Notes: a model not told the origin generated them from the sequence alone. Positions 9,435 through 18,671 are shown, numbered from the stretch's first letter. The stretch: DNA of 64,000 nt from Bifidobacterium longum subsp. infantis ATCC 15697 = JCM 1222 = DSM 20088 (GCF_000269965.1 NC_017219.1:2356001-2420000); one strand, 5' to 3'. Made by a program: numbers and translations.

Positions 9435-10070
9435 ATGTCTAACTGTCTGCAACTGGACCATGTCGATTACGCCTACGGCGCGGCGAAGATCCTTGTTCTC
9501 TCGGATGTCAGCGCGGATTTTGAATCCGGGAAGATGTATGCGATCACCGGCCCGTCCGGCGCCGGCAAGAGCACGCTGCTGTCGCTGCTGGCCGGCCTGG
9601 ACGCCCCCTCCCGGGGAGTGGTCCGCTTCGAAGGGGAGGACATCGCCGCATCGGGCTATGCGAAGCACCGTCGGGAGCACGTGTCCCTGGTGTTCCAGGA
9701 CCATAACCTGATCGACTACCTCACCCCCGAAGAGAACCTGCGGCTGGTCAGCGCCAAGGCCGATATGAAGATCCTCGAGGAACTGGGTTTGAGCCGTGAG
9801 GAATCCAAGCGCAACATCATGCACCTGTCGGGCGGCCAGCGTCAACGGGTGGCGGTCGGCCGCGCGCTGGTCGCCCCGGGCCGCGCGATCCTCGCGGACG
9901 AGCCGACGGGCAGCCTCGACCCGGAGATGACCGACGAGGTGATTCATCTGCTGCAGCACGCCGCCCATCAGCTCGGCAAATGCGTGATCGTGGTGACGCA
10001 TTCCAAGCGCGTCGCCGACTCCGCCGATGTCGTGCTGCGTCTCAGGAGCAAGAAACTGATCCGGGCGTGA
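9435..10070 (+). CDS. ABC transporter ATP-binding protein, LolD/MacB type
   Basis: The 211-residue ATPase has Walker A GPSGAGKST (about residues 37-45), the Q-loop VFQDHNLIDYLTPEENL, the signature LSGGQRQRVAVGRAL, Walker B ILADEPTGSLDP and the switch His in VVTHSKRVAD. This is the family that drives FtsX/MacB-type permeases. It is the third gene of the operon with the two permeases upstream. No sensor kinase or substrate peptide is adjacent, so its job (peptide efflux, antimicrobial resistance or envelope remodelling) is not determined. Confidence 0.92.
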   Translation: MSNCLQLDHVDYAYGAAKILVLSDVSADFESGKMYAITGPSGAGKSTLLSLLAGLDAPSRGVVRFEGEDIAASGYAKHRREHVSLVFQDHNLIDYLTPEENLRLVSAKADMKILEELGLSREESKRNIMHLSGGQRQRVAVGRALVAPGRAILADEPTGSLDPEMTDEVIHLLQHAAHQLGKCVIVVTHSKRVADSADVVLRLRSKKLIRA

Positions 10071-10129
10071 CTTACCTGGGCCGGGCGGCACCCATACACC
10101 GCTTCGGCATTTCGGCACCCCGGCGACCC

Positions 10130-10176
10130 GCTTTGCGCTGCCACCTCCCTTACAGAGGGAGGTGGCAGCGCAAAGC
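10130..10176. repeat. Perfect 21-bp inverted repeat (REP-like hairpin)
   Basis: Arms at 10130-10150 and 10156-10176 are perfectly complementary around a TACAG loop. The CACCTCCCT/AGGGAGGTG core resembles other intergenic palindromes in this window (40921, 47975, 58321). It separates the ABC operon from the convergent phosphatase gene and may act as a bidirectional terminator. Confidence 0.7.
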
Positions 10177-10231
10177 GGTGACCCGCAGTCGTAAGACTGC
10201 GAAACACACAGCATCGGCCACAGGCCGATTC

Positions 10232-10750
10232 CTACAGCTGCTTCGCCACCCAATCGACGATGTACGGGGCGACTTCCTCAATCTGGTCGATGGCGACCTC
10301 GAACTCGTGCTTGCCGCCGTACCACGGGTCCACCAGATCGATCTGATCTTCGCGGCCGGGCTTCGGCTTGGGCAGATTCGGGTCGAAGCTGCGGTACATG
10401 TGCACTTCGGCGCGCTTGCCGGACGGCAGCATGCGCAGTAGGGCGCGCATGTGGGAGGCGGTCATCGGCAGGAACAGGTCGGTACGGTCGATTTCCTCAC
10501 GTGAGATGCGGTGTGCGAAGTGGTCACGCGGAATCTCATCACCATAGCCACGTTCGCGTAGCACGCGCACGGCACGCGGGTCGATCGGGTGGCTCCACTC
10601 CTCGTCGGACACACCACTGGATTCCACGTTCACCTGGTCGCCAAGACCGCGCTCATTAAAGAAGTGACGCAGAATGATCTCGCCCATAGGCGAACGGCAG
10701 ATATTGCCGGTGCAGACGGTCATTACGGTGTAGGGTTGGGTATTGCTCAT
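10232..10750 (-). CDS. Low-molecular-weight protein-tyrosine phosphatase
   Basis: The 172-residue product has the CX5R phosphate loop CTGNICRS near residues 14-21 and the general-acid loop DPWYGG near 145, both intact. Members dephosphorylate protein tyrosines; in Gram-positive bacteria they often regulate polysaccharide or stress pathways. The catalytic Cys is close to the N-terminus as expected, supporting the start at 10750. It follows folA on the same strand after a terminator-like hairpin at 10828-10866, so it may have its own promoter. Confidence 0.9.
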   Translation of the reverse strand: MSNTQPYTVMTVCTGNICRSPMGEIILRHFFNERGLGDQVNVESSGVSDEEWSHPIDPRAVRVLRERGYGDEIPRDHFAHRISREEIDRTDLFLPMTASHMRALLRMLPSGKRAEVHMYRSFDPNLPKPKPGREDQIDLVDPWYGGKHEFEVAIDQIEEVAPYIVDWVAKQL

Positions 10751-10827
10751 AGCTTTGAATAAATCCTCAATCGGACTTCAACGGGCCGCACACGGCCCGA
10801 CTGTATTGTTGGGGTCGAATGAATATG

Positions 10828-10866
10828 AATCCGGCTCATGCCGCTATAAAGGGCATAAGCCGGATT
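10828..10866 (-). terminator. Terminator-like hairpin downstream of folA
   Basis: AATCCGGCT at 10828-10836 pairs with AGCCGGATT at 10858-10866, and the inner CATGCC/GGCAT extends the stem. It begins just past the folA stop on the minus strand. Confidence 0.6.
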
Positions 10867-10873
10867 CGCATGC

Positions 10874-11536
10874 TCACTTGGTTTTAGCCAAGATACGGAA
10901 ACGATAGGAATCGATGCCGGACTCCTCCTTGGCGGGCGTATGCCACTCGCCCACTTCGGCTTCCCGCCACATCCCGGCCTCGACCAGCGACGCCATATCG
11001 GGCGCGTAGCTGTCGGCATCCACGGTGGCGGCCAGATCAGTCACATAGGCTTTGTCCGCGAACGGCAAAGCCTCGGCGAACAGCTGGGCACCGCCGATGA
11101 TCCAAATCTCCGAACGGTCCAGACCGTCGTCCGGAATCGCCTCCTGACGGGCCATATCGAGCGCGTCGTCAAGACTGGTGACCACAGTGGCCCCCGGCGC
11201 ACGGTACATCGGATCGTGGGAAACGACGATGTTGTCGCGGTTGGGCAGCGGCCGGTACTTGACCCCCAGCGATTCCCAAGTCTTACGACCCATAATCACC
11301 GGATGGGAGACGGTCAGCTCCTTGAAATGCTTCATATCCTCGGCACAGTGCCAAGGCATGCCGCCATTGAGGCCGATGGCACCGGCGCGACCTTCCTTGT
11401 CGCGGGCTTCGGCCCAGATAAGATTCACCGAGAAGGTCTTGGGATAATCGTCACCCCAGTCTTCTTCAGTGGCAGACAGCCCGGCAGATCCGGGCTCGGG
11501 TTCGTGATAGCCGCTACGGCTACTGTCATGCTCCAT
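10874..11536 (-). CDS. folA: Dihydrofolate reductase
   Basis: FolA reduces dihydrofolate to tetrahydrofolate with NADPH, regenerating the cofactor consumed by the upstream thyA. The domain begins around residue 30 and shows GLNGGMPWHCAEDMKHFKELT (catalytic acid region) and GRKTWESL (NADPH site). I set the start at 11536, where AGGAGGAG stands about 9 bases upstream; the longer open frame to 11818 runs into thyA in another frame. The result is 220 residues, with an acidic N-terminal extension of about 30 residues before the usual DHFR core (about 160-180 residues). Confidence 0.92.
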   Translation of the reverse strand: MEHDSSRSGYHEPEPGSAGLSATEEDWGDDYPKTFSVNLIWAEARDKEGRAGAIGLNGGMPWHCAEDMKHFKELTVSHPVIMGRKTWESLGVKYRPLPNRDNIVVSHDPMYRAPGATVVTSLDDALDMARQEAIPDDGLDRSEIWIIGGAQLFAEALPFADKAYVTDLAATVDADSYAPDMASLVEAGMWREAEVGEWHTPAKEESGIDSYRFRILAKTK

Positions 11537-11578
11537 TTCGCTTACTCCTCCTGGATTGCGGAACTGGGCCTTAGTGTA

Positions 11579-11629
11579 GTGGACAGCGAAGACTCGGGGT
11601 CCGTCACCTTCACAGTCTTCGCTGTCCAC
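11579..11629. repeat. 16-bp perfect inverted repeat between thyA and folA
   Basis: GTGGACAGCGAAGACT at 11579-11594 and its exact complement at 11614-11629 enclose a 19-base loop. It lies in the short gap between thyA (upstream) and folA. It has no T-run, so it may modulate relative expression or stabilise RNA rather than terminate. Confidence 0.55.
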
Positions 11630-11645
11630 GAAATGGTAATCAGCA

Positions 11646-12518
11646 TCAGACCGCAACAGGTGCCTTAATAGTAGGGTGATGCTGGTAGCCGACGACCTTG
11701 AAGTCCTCATACTGGTAGTCGAACAGAGAATCGGCCTTACGGATCTCGATGGTCGGGTACGGGTAGGGCTTGCGGCCCAGCTGCTCAAGGAACTGGTCGA
11801 CGTGGTTGTCGTAAACATGGCAGTCGCCGCCGGTCCAGACGAATTCGCCCGGCTTGAGCCCGGTCTGCTGCGCCATCATCATGGTGAGCAGCGAGTAGGA
11901 GGCGATGTTGAATGGCACGCCGAGGAACATGTCACAGGAACGCTGGTACAGCTGGCAGCTTAGCTTGCCGTCGGCCACGTAGAACTGGAAGAGCGCGTGG
12001 CAGGGCGGCAACGCCATCTTCTCCACCTCGGCCGGATTCCACGCGGAGACGATCATGCGGCGCGAATCCGGATGATGCTTGATGAGGTCGAGCACATTGA
12101 AGATCTGGTCGATGGTGCGATTCGGGTCCTCGGGAGTCGGCGCGGGCCAGGAACGCCACTGCACGCCATAGACCGGGCCCAGATCGCCGTTCTCGTCCGC
12201 CCACTCATCCCAAATATGCACGTTGTGCTCCAGCAGCCAGTTGATGTTGGAGGAACCCTTCAAAAACCACAGCAGCTCATAGGCCAGGCCTTTGAAGAAC
12301 ACGGTCTTGGTGGTCAGCAACGGGAAGTACTTCGACAGGTCAAAGCGCATCTGCTGGCCGAACAGGGAAATCGTGCCGGTGCCGGTGCGATCGGACTTCA
12401 GCGTGCCTTCGGTCAGGATCTTGCGTACCAGGTCCTCATAGGGCATCGGAATGTCCGTTTCGGGACGTGCGGGGATACGGGAGCGAATATCTGCGAGTTG
12501 TTCTTCGGTCAAAGCCAT
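11646..12518 (-). CDS. thyA: Thymidylate synthase
   Basis: ThyA methylates dUMP to dTMP using methylene-tetrahydrofolate and releases dihydrofolate for FolA. The 290-residue product contains the catalytic Cys in [10 protein letters not shown] and the [16 protein letters not shown] signature, with the normal length and C-terminal PVAV. The ATG at 12518 is preceded in frame by a GTG at 12524; neither has a strong ribosome binding site. folA follows at a gap of about 110 bases. Confidence 0.95.
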   Translation of the reverse strand: MALTEEQLADIRSRIPARPETDIPMPYEDLVRKILTEGTLKSDRTGTGTISLFGQQMRFDLSKYFPLLTTKTVFFKGLAYELLWFLKGSSNINWLLEHNVHIWDEWADENGDLGPVYGVQWRSWPAPTPEDPNRTIDQIFNVLDLIKHHPDSRRMIVSAWNPAEVEKMALPPCHALFQFYVADGKLSCQLYQRSCDMFLGVPFNIASYSLLTMMMAQQTGLKPGEFVWTGGDCHVYDNHVDQFLEQLGRKPYPYPTIEIRKADSLFDYQYEDFKVVGYQHHPTIKAPVAV

Positions 12519-12645
12519 GTGCACCAGTGTAGCTTAGGGGCATAATAGAGAAGTCCAATGATGCGGGAGAGCGGCCAGGTGCCGCGCTCCCCCGCTGGCA
12601 TGGCGATGGGCCAGATCGTCGGCGGCTGAAAATAAAGGAGCAGCT

Positions 12646-13059
12646 ATGGGTAAGCGACTGTGGGTTGAGCGCAACAAAGACGGTTCGTGGGATGCGTTCA
12701 GCGACGATGGCGCACACATTAAGTTCGGCAAGGATCGCGGCCAGTTCACGCCGGGCGATCTGATGAAGGTCGCGCTGGCCGGTTGCGCCGCGCTGTCCAG
12801 CCAGTTCGCCATCGAACATACGCTGGGTGAGGGCAAGGGTGCCAAGATTGTGGTGGATGGCACGTACGACCCTGAGAACGACGCCTACACCGGTTTCGAG
12901 GAGCAGGTGGTGATTGATGCTTCCGACGCCGGTCTGTCCGAGGAGGATGCCGACAAGCTCAAAGAGCGCGTCACCCGCCATATCGACAAGGGTTGCACGG
13001 TCAAGCACACCTACGTGCAGGAGACCCCGGTGCGCATGAACGTCACTGTCAAGCACTGA
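12646..13059 (+). CDS. OsmC/Ohr-family protein
   Basis: This 137-residue protein is of the OsmC/Ohr type, small cytoplasmic enzymes that use two cysteines to reduce organic hydroperoxides. Candidate redox cysteines are in LAGCAALSS (about residue 46) and KGCTVKHT (about residue 122), at the expected spacing. AAAGGAG lies 6 bases before the ATG. It is followed by a strong terminator and convergent to a universal stress protein gene. In an anaerobe it would protect against oxygen-derived peroxides. Confidence 0.85.
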   Translation: MGKRLWVERNKDGSWDAFSDDGAHIKFGKDRGQFTPGDLMKVALAGCAALSSQFAIEHTLGEGKGAKIVVDGTYDPENDAYTGFEEQVVIDASDAGLSEEDADKLKERVTRHIDKGCTVKHTYVQETPVRMNVTVKH

Positions 13060-13067
13060 AACGGGAT

Positions 13068-13113
13068 ATATACGGAAAGAGGCTCCCGCTGGCGGGAGCC
13101 TCTTTCCGTATAT
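13068..13113. terminator. Strong bidirectional terminator
   Basis: A 22-bp near-perfect stem (ATATACGGAAAGAGGCTCCC and its complement) with a TG loop lies between the convergent osmC-type gene and the universal stress protein gene. Confidence 0.85.
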
Positions 13114-13120
13114 TCGGACT

Positions 13121-14158
13121 TTACTGGCGATCGGGATCGATGGTCTTCTCGATCTGCTGGGCGACTTCGGGCTCGGCTGCGGACACCGGAATCTCCTCGA
13201 CGCCGGCAATCTCCTCCAGCGACTTGGTGGGTATCTCGGCGGGCGAGCTCGGTACGGTGTCGAGCCGAGACTCCGCGGCCTCAACGTACTTGCGCGGCAC
13301 CACGTACACCGGGCCGGCCGCATGCTGCAGCAGTCCCTGGCTGGTGGAGCCCAGCAGCAAGCCAGTGAAGCCGCCACGACCACGGGAACCGACAACAACC
13401 ACATCGTGATCGTAGCTGGCCTTGGTCAGTGCGCTGACGGCCGGGCCGGAAACGATCCGCTTGTTGATCTTCAGATCAGGATGCGATTCCTGCAACGGCT
13501 TGATCCGCACCTCAAGATCGTCCTTGTAGGACTCCATGACGGCGTCCTCGCCATCCACGCCCTTCATGTTCGGCACAGCGGAAATCACGTCCAGTTCCGC
13601 ACCCCAGCATGTGGCGAAGTCAGCGGCGATATCCAGTGCCTTCAGACCCCACTTGGATTCGTCGGAGCCGACAGCCACCTTGGTGATTGTGTTGTTCAGG
13701 TGCATCAGGTTACCGTCATCATCGGTGTACGGCACCACCACAATCGGGCAGTAGGCGTATGCCGGCAGCGACGAGGACGTGGTGCCCAGCAGACGCTCGG
13801 CCAGACCGCCCTTGCCACGGTTGCCGATGACGATCAGATTGTAGTTACGCGACAGTTCGACGAACACCGATGCCGGATCTCCGGTAACAATCAGTGTGGC
13901 GGCTTCGACGCCCTGCTCGTCTGCGATGGCCTTGGCCTTGGACAGAATCTCCTGAGCATCGGAATGTGCGGCGTTATCGTCCCCCATCGCCGTGTAGGTG
14001 GCATCGAACGAAACGGCGGCATAGCTCGGCAGGGAATATGCGCAGACGATCTGCAGCGTCAGCCCCGCGTGCTTTGCATAATTCGCGGCCCACCATGTTG
14101 CCTTGTAACTGGCATGCGACCCGTCAACGCCGACGAGAATGGCCTTGTCGTTAATCAT
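13121..14158 (-). CDS. Tandem universal stress protein (two Usp domains)
   Basis: The 345-residue product holds two Usp domains (about residues 5-150 and 155-300). Each has the ATP-binding loop: GNRGKGGLAERLLGTTS in the first and GSRGRGGFTGLLLGSTSQ in the second. Actinobacterial tandem Usp proteins bind ATP and are induced in stress and stationary phase. The start at 14158 has a good AAGGAGG site upstream; the frame extends to 14209 but without such a site. A charged tail of about 45 residues follows the second domain. Confidence 0.9.
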   Translation of the reverse strand: MINDKAILVGVDGSHASYKATWWAANYAKHAGLTLQIVCAYSLPSYAAVSFDATYTAMGDDNAAHSDAQEILSKAKAIADEQGVEAATLIVTGDPASVFVELSRNYNLIVIGNRGKGGLAERLLGTTSSSLPAYAYCPIVVVPYTDDDGNLMHLNNTITKVAVGSDESKWGLKALDIAADFATCWGAELDVISAVPNMKGVDGEDAVMESYKDDLEVRIKPLQESHPDLKINKRIVSGPAVSALTKASYDHDVVVVGSRGRGGFTGLLLGSTSQGLLQHAAGPVYVVPRKYVEAAESRLDTVPSSPAEIPTKSLEEIAGVEEIPVSAAEPEVAQQIEKTIDPDRQ

Positions 14159-14272
14159 GACGACCTCCTTGAAGGTATCCGCGGCACGAATACCGCGTAT
14201 CTCCAACAATACCCCGCGACACTCGGTTTGGCCGGTATCCTCCGCTCAAAAAGATATTCGTGTATACGAAAA

Positions 14273-14298
14273 AAGGCACATCCCAAAGGACGTGCCTT
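14273..14298 (-). terminator. Terminator after the first NlpC/P60 gene
   Basis: AAGGCACATCC and GGACGTGCCTT form a stem with a CAAA loop and flanking A/T, downstream of the minus-strand NlpC/P60 gene. Confidence 0.65.
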
Positions 14299-14328
14299 AA
14301 TACGAATTCGCTTACCGCATAATTCTTG

Positions 14329-15066
14329 TCACATCACGCGGCGAATGGAATATCCAGCTCCACCGAATACGGAAACGCCGCTTACTGCCGTTCCCTGCAC
14401 CGGGTTCATAGCATTCATCACCTGTCCGTTACCGATGTAAATGGCCGCATGAGTACCATTCGCAAGAATGTCACCCGGCTTGGCATCCGCCAAGCTTGCG
14501 ATCGGAGTACCCACAGTGGCTTGAGCACCAGAGGTTCGCGGCAGGGAGATGCCAAACTGGGAGAAGACGTACTGTACAAAACCAGAGCAATCCCATCCTG
14601 CCGGAGTGTTGCCGCCGGCAACATACGGATAGCCTTGGAACTTCAGTGAGAAGCTAGCAAGCTCAGCGCCAGTGCCAGTCATCTTACCCAAGTCAACCTG
14701 TGGAATCGACGCACGCTGTTCAGAGCGGCTGGCTGCCGCAGCAGCAGCGGACTGGGCTGCCGCAGCTTCATCAGCGGCTTTCTGAGCCGCCGCCGCAGCA
14801 GCAGCTTCTTTCTCGGCCTGAGACTCGGTCTGTGGCACATCAAGAGTCTCAATGCCACCCCATTTAGAGTTCTTGTCAACCGAAGTGGAGGTGGCTTCGG
14901 CGAACAGATTCTTCTTCACCGAACTCGTCTTCGGGAAAGAACGTGAGGACACCACAGCACTCGTCTGCGCGGAATCGGCAGAGGCAAACGGGGCTACGCA
15001 TGCAAACATAGCACCCGTGGCGATAACCGCCACTGATGTGGAAATAATATTCTTAACGTTCGTCAT
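14329..15066 (-). CDS. Secreted NlpC/P60 cell-wall hydrolase
   Basis: The 245-residue protein begins with a signal peptide (hydrophobic residues about 8-28, cleavage near ASADS). An Ala-rich, probably coiled linker follows (about residues 85-120, many EAAA/AAAQ repeats), then a C-terminal NlpC/P60 domain with the catalytic Cys in GWDCSGFVQYVFSQ and the His in NGTHAAIYIG. Such enzymes cut the gamma-D-glutamyl-diamino acid bond of peptidoglycan. The segment WGGIETLDVPQTESQAEKEAAA is nearly identical to one in the next gene upstream, so the two are paralogues. Its own terminator follows. Confidence 0.88.
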   Translation of the reverse strand: MTNVKNIISTSVAVIATGAMFACVAPFASADSAQTSAVVSSRSFPKTSSVKKNLFAEATSTSVDKNSKWGGIETLDVPQTESQAEKEAAAAAAAQKAADEAAAAQSAAAAAASRSEQRASIPQVDLGKMTGTGAELASFSLKFQGYPYVAGGNTPAGWDCSGFVQYVFSQFGISLPRTSGAQATVGTPIASLADAKPGDILANGTHAAIYIGNGQVMNAMNPVQGTAVSGVSVFGGAGYSIRRVM

Positions 15067-15161
15067 CAGCGCCTTACCTTAGCACACACGGGTCGATTTT
15101 ATAACAGGAACATCATTTCGAAGATGATGTCGCGGGTGTATCACTCGGCAGGAGAACGCAA

Positions 15162-15195
15162 CAGGCCTCGGGTACCGATTGGCATCCGAGGCCTG
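15162..15195 (-). terminator. Terminator after the second NlpC/P60 gene
   Basis: CAGGCCTCGG and CCGAGGCCTG form a perfect 10-bp stem just past the stop of the minus-strand gene. Confidence 0.7.
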
Positions 15196-15220
15196 CAATA
15201 TATCAATCAATAAGACTACA

Positions 15221-15967
15221 TCACGGGATACGCACCACGATGGTGAGCTTTTCGGTCATGGCACTAGCGAGAGCCACGCTATGGCCATTCCATCCACCAT
15301 GGACCGCCTGACCGTTGCCGACATACAACGCCACATGATCGTAGTGTGCACCACCGTTCCATCCACCGGTGTTGGCATAAATCAGAATATCGCCCGGCTG
15401 CAGGGACCCGTCTGTAACTACGTGGCCACCAGGAACATTGACGTACTCTTCAGGCCAACCGTGGAAGTTAATGCCACGGGCCGCCAACGCTTGACTGACC
15501 AATGCGGTGCAGTCCATGCTCTGTCCGATCAACGAGTAGGCACGGTCAACGGAAGCAGCGGCACCAGCGGAAACCGAACCACTGGCATCGGAATAAGTAA
15601 CAGAAGAGCGAGACTCATTACGGCTCGCGGCGTTGGCCTGATCCCGAGTCGCCTGAGCCTCGGCCTCCGCCTGCTTCTTGGCCTCCTCTTCGGCAACCTT
15701 CTTGGCCGCTGCGGCATCCTTTTCCGCCTGAGATTCCGTTTGCGGCACATCGAGGTTCTCAATGCCACCCCAATCAGCATTGTCCTCAACGCTCGTGGCA
15801 GTGGCTTCAGTCGTCAGATCTTTGCGCACCTGGGTATACGAGGGGAAGGACTTGGTGGAAGTCACAGTAACACCCTCAGCTGCAGTTGCCGTAGGAACAA
15901 ACATAAACAAGCAAGCACAGGAGACAATCGCGGCAACAATGGAAGAAGCTACAGTTCTAGTCTTCAT
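15221..15967 (-). CDS. Secreted NlpC/P60-like cell-wall hydrolase, paralogue
   Basis: This 248-residue protein has a signal peptide (cleavage near ATAAEG), the shared WGGIENLDVPQTESQAEKDAAA module, a charged coiled linker (about residues 85-115) and a C-terminal NlpC/P60-type domain with candidate Cys in SMDCTALVSQAL and His in GAHYDHVALYVG. The catalytic domain is more divergent than in its neighbour (DCTAL instead of DCSGF). It probably remodels peptidoglycan during separation. An AGGGTGATGG stretch precedes the ATG. Separate terminators suggest each paralogue is its own transcription unit. Confidence 0.85.
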   Translation of the reverse strand: MKTRTVASSIVAAIVSCACLFMFVPTATAAEGVTVTSTKSFPSYTQVRKDLTTEATATSVEDNADWGGIENLDVPQTESQAEKDAAAAKKVAEEEAKKQAEAEAQATRDQANAASRNESRSSVTYSDASGSVSAGAAASVDRAYSLIGQSMDCTALVSQALAARGINFHGWPEEYVNVPGGHVVTDGSLQPGDILIYANTGGWNGGAHYDHVALYVGNGQAVHGGWNGHSVALASAMTEKLTIVVRIP

Positions 15968-16179
15968 AGAACCATCACCCTACACGGTGCGCATTAACTC
16001 GTACAGGATGGAAGAAATAAAACACCCCGGAGCTATTGGGATATATCGGCGTGTCGGCATAGGTCAGTTCGGACTAATACGCGGCCGCAACATTTGCAAT
16101 GTCATTTCGCGCGAACGATTGCCGATAGGGCGACGTCACATCCGAACAGTAATCATCGAATGTAAGCCAATGAAATGAA

Positions 16180-17136
16180 TCAGTAGTGAACGTACTGGAG
16201 CTTACCGGCTTCGGCGGCGCTGAACGTACGGGTCGAAATCACGCCCAATCCCTTGGCATTGGATTCGGAGATCTCAATGGAGCCGTCGGCATTGATCTTT
16301 TCCAGAACGGCAACATGGCCGTACGTGCCATCGGCATTGGCCTGGCCAGGAGCGAACACCACAGCATCACCGACATGGCGAGGAGTGTTGTCCACCCAAT
16401 AGCCCAGAGCGGAAGCTGACGCCGCCCACTCGCCACCATTGCCGAAGTTGCCGCTGGAAGGCAGTCCCAGTTCGGCACGACGCTGGTACGCGTACCACGT
16501 GCACTGACCCCACGGATAGTTGTTGGAGTTGGTGCCAACGGCATGGTTCGGGTTGAAGCCAGCCGGCACAGCATCGCCATCGACATCCATGAGAGCCGAC
16601 ACCACAGGATTGTTCGCATTATTGCGATTCATCAGCTTGGCGTCCAAGGTGCTGTCTGAATTGCTCAGCCCCCAACCGCCTTCATTGGTGGACTGTGCGG
16701 TAACGGAGGATGAACTCAAATCCATACGTGCTTCTGAACGAGAAGCCGCAGTCACATCGCTGATGCGCTTAATCTGCGTGGTCGTCGTGGCCGGATCAGC
16801 CACGAACGGGTTCGCGGCGTCTTCAGTGTTGGAAAACGCGAGAGCGCCTGCGGCCGTGCCGACCAGAGCAGCCAGTGAGGCCGAGGCAAGAATATGGCTA
16901 CGGTGTTCAGCGGCACGAGCGGCCTCACGAATGGAACGACGAGTCTGGGGAGCGATTTCGTTGATCTTCTCGGCAATGGCCGGATCAAGCCCCAAAACAA
17001 CAGCGTCGCTACCAGCGGATTGCACCGCACGCACAGCACGAACGGAATGAGAACCCTTGCCGGAGGCAAACAGTGCCTTCGCTAAGCTGAACTTCTGGCG
17101 CGAGACCGTGGTCGCTTTATGCGAAGCATGCTTCAT
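16180..17136 (-). CDS. Membrane-anchored or secreted CHAP-domain amidase
   Basis: The 318-residue product has a basic cytoplasmic N-terminus of about 80 residues, one membrane segment (about residues 82-105, ILASASLAALVGTAAGALAF), a linker and a C-terminal CHAP domain. The CHAP domain has the catalytic Cys in YPWGQCTWYAYQRR, the His in GTYGHVAVLEKI and the terminal acid region EISESN. CHAP domains cleave peptidoglycan amide or peptide bonds. The long N-terminus before the membrane segment is unusual for a secreted hydrolase and suggests a type II membrane protein. AAGGAG precedes the ATG. It forms a cluster with the two NlpC/P60 genes downstream. Confidence 0.88.
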   Translation of the reverse strand: MKHASHKATTVSRQKFSLAKALFASGKGSHSVRAVRAVQSAGSDAVVLGLDPAIAEKINEIAPQTRRSIREAARAAEHRSHILASASLAALVGTAAGALAFSNTEDAANPFVADPATTTTQIKRISDVTAASRSEARMDLSSSSVTAQSTNEGGWGLSNSDSTLDAKLMNRNNANNPVVSALMDVDGDAVPAGFNPNHAVGTNSNNYPWGQCTWYAYQRRAELGLPSSGNFGNGGEWAASASALGYWVDNTPRHVGDAVVFAPGQANADGTYGHVAVLEKINADGSIEISESNAKGLGVISTRTFSAAEAGKLQYVHY

Positions 17137-17528
17137 ACTACGTTAACTCCTTGGATGGGTTCGGCGGGGTCATTGCGATGACCTCGTATGACCGTCACGA
17201 TTGAGTACTGTACAACAAACAGAGGTCAATCCTCAATGCGATTCCCCGCCATCCAGGCGTGTCAAACGATTTATGTAACCGCGCGGCAGGGTGAAAGACT
17301 GCCTTGTTTCCGCCCGTTCACGAACCTCACTATCCGGTTATCGGAAGAATCACTAACTCATGTCATTCCGACACACCGTAGCCATGATGTGCTGCGTACA
17401 TTCTGCACTGCATTCCGCATTGCCACCACTGCCGCCCGGCACCCCGGAATTCCGCAGTAGCCCCGCAGTAATCCCGCACACCGAGCATTATCCGCGATAT
17501 TCCCCAACACTGGTCTACCCTTGAAACC
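17137..17528. other. Intergenic region between CHAP gene and serC
   Basis: Promoters for both divergent genes must lie here, but I see no clear -35/-10 pair, RNA element or small gene in this stretch of about 390 bases. Confidence 0.4.
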
Positions 17529-18671
17529 ATGACTATCACACTGAGTATTCCCGAGTCGCTGAAGCCCGAAGATGGTCGTTTCGGCTCCGGTCCCAGCAAA
17601 ATCCGCCCCGAACAGATCGCCGCGCTCGATGCCGGCGCCACCACCCTGCTTGGCACATCACATCGCCAGGCACCAGTCAAGCAACTGGTCGCTTCGATTC
17701 GTGAAGGTCTGCGCGAGTTCTTCCACCTGTCTGAAGGGTATGAGGTGGCGCTTGGCAACGGTGGCGCCAGCGCGTTCTGGGAGATTGCCTGCGCTTCGCT
17801 GATCACCCGTCGCGCCGCCTTCGGCACGTATGGCTCGTTCAGTGCCAAGTTCGCCGCGTCCGCCGCGAACGCACCCTTCCTTGAAGACCCGGTGCTGTTC
17901 CCCGGCGAGCCGGGCACTTACCGTCTGCCTGAGCTCACCGAGGGCGTGGACACATATTGCTGGGCTCACAACGAGACCTCCACTGGTGTGGCCGCCCCGA
18001 TTCGCCGCGTGGCCGGAAGTCGTGAAGCCGGTGCCTTGACCGTCATCGACGGCACCAGCGCAGCCGGCGCTTTGCCTGTGGACATCAGCCAGACCGACGT
18101 CTACTACTTCTCACCGCAGAAGGCCTTCGGTGCCGATGGCGGTCTGTGGGTCGCCATCCTCTCCCCCGAAGCTATCGATCGTGCGGCAGGCGTCGAATCA
18201 AGCGCTCATCTGGAAGGCGCACATCGCTGGGTGCCGCCGTTCCTCTCGCTGACCACGGCACTGAACAACTCCCGCAAGGATCAGACCCTGAATACGCCCG
18301 CCGTGGCCACCCTGATCATGATGGAAAACCAGATTCGCTGGCTCAACAACAACGGCGGCCTCGCCTGGGCCACCACGCGTTGCGCCAAGTCCGCATCCAT
18401 CCTGTACTCGTGGGCCGAGCGCTCCGAATACGCCGCTCCGTTCGTCGTCGATACGGACTCCCGCTCGAACGCCGTGGTCACCATTGATCTGGACGAGCGC
18501 GTCCAGGCCTCCCAGATACTGTCCATCCTGCGCGAGAACGGCATCGTGGACGCCGCCGGCTACCGCAAGCTGGGCCGCAATCAGCTGCGCGTTGGCGTGT
18601 TCCCCTCGGTGGAGCCGGCTGATGTCATGGCCTTTACCAAGTGCGTCGACTATGTGGTCGAGCACCTGTGA
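17529..18671 (+). CDS. serC: Phosphoserine aminotransferase
   Basis: SerC converts 3-phosphohydroxypyruvate to phosphoserine (serine biosynthesis), using pyridoxal phosphate. The 380-residue product is of the actinobacterial class (FGSGPSKIRPEQ near residue 18, GNGGASAFWEIA, the WAHNETSTGV segment, and the cofactor Lys in YYFSPQKAFGADGGLW). Length and order of motifs are normal. A small DUF2530-like membrane protein gene follows on the same strand. Confidence 0.94.
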   Translation: MTITLSIPESLKPEDGRFGSGPSKIRPEQIAALDAGATTLLGTSHRQAPVKQLVASIREGLREFFHLSEGYEVALGNGGASAFWEIACASLITRRAAFGTYGSFSAKFAASAANAPFLEDPVLFPGEPGTYRLPELTEGVDTYCWAHNETSTGVAAPIRRVAGSREAGALTVIDGTSAAGALPVDISQTDVYYFSPQKAFGADGGLWVAILSPEAIDRAAGVESSAHLEGAHRWVPPFLSLTTALNNSRKDQTLNTPAVATLIMMENQIRWLNNNGGLAWATTRCAKSASILYSWAERSEYAAPFVVDTDSRSNAVVTIDLDERVQASQILSILRENGIVDAAGYRKLGRNQLRVGVFPSVEPADVMAFTKCVDYVVEHL

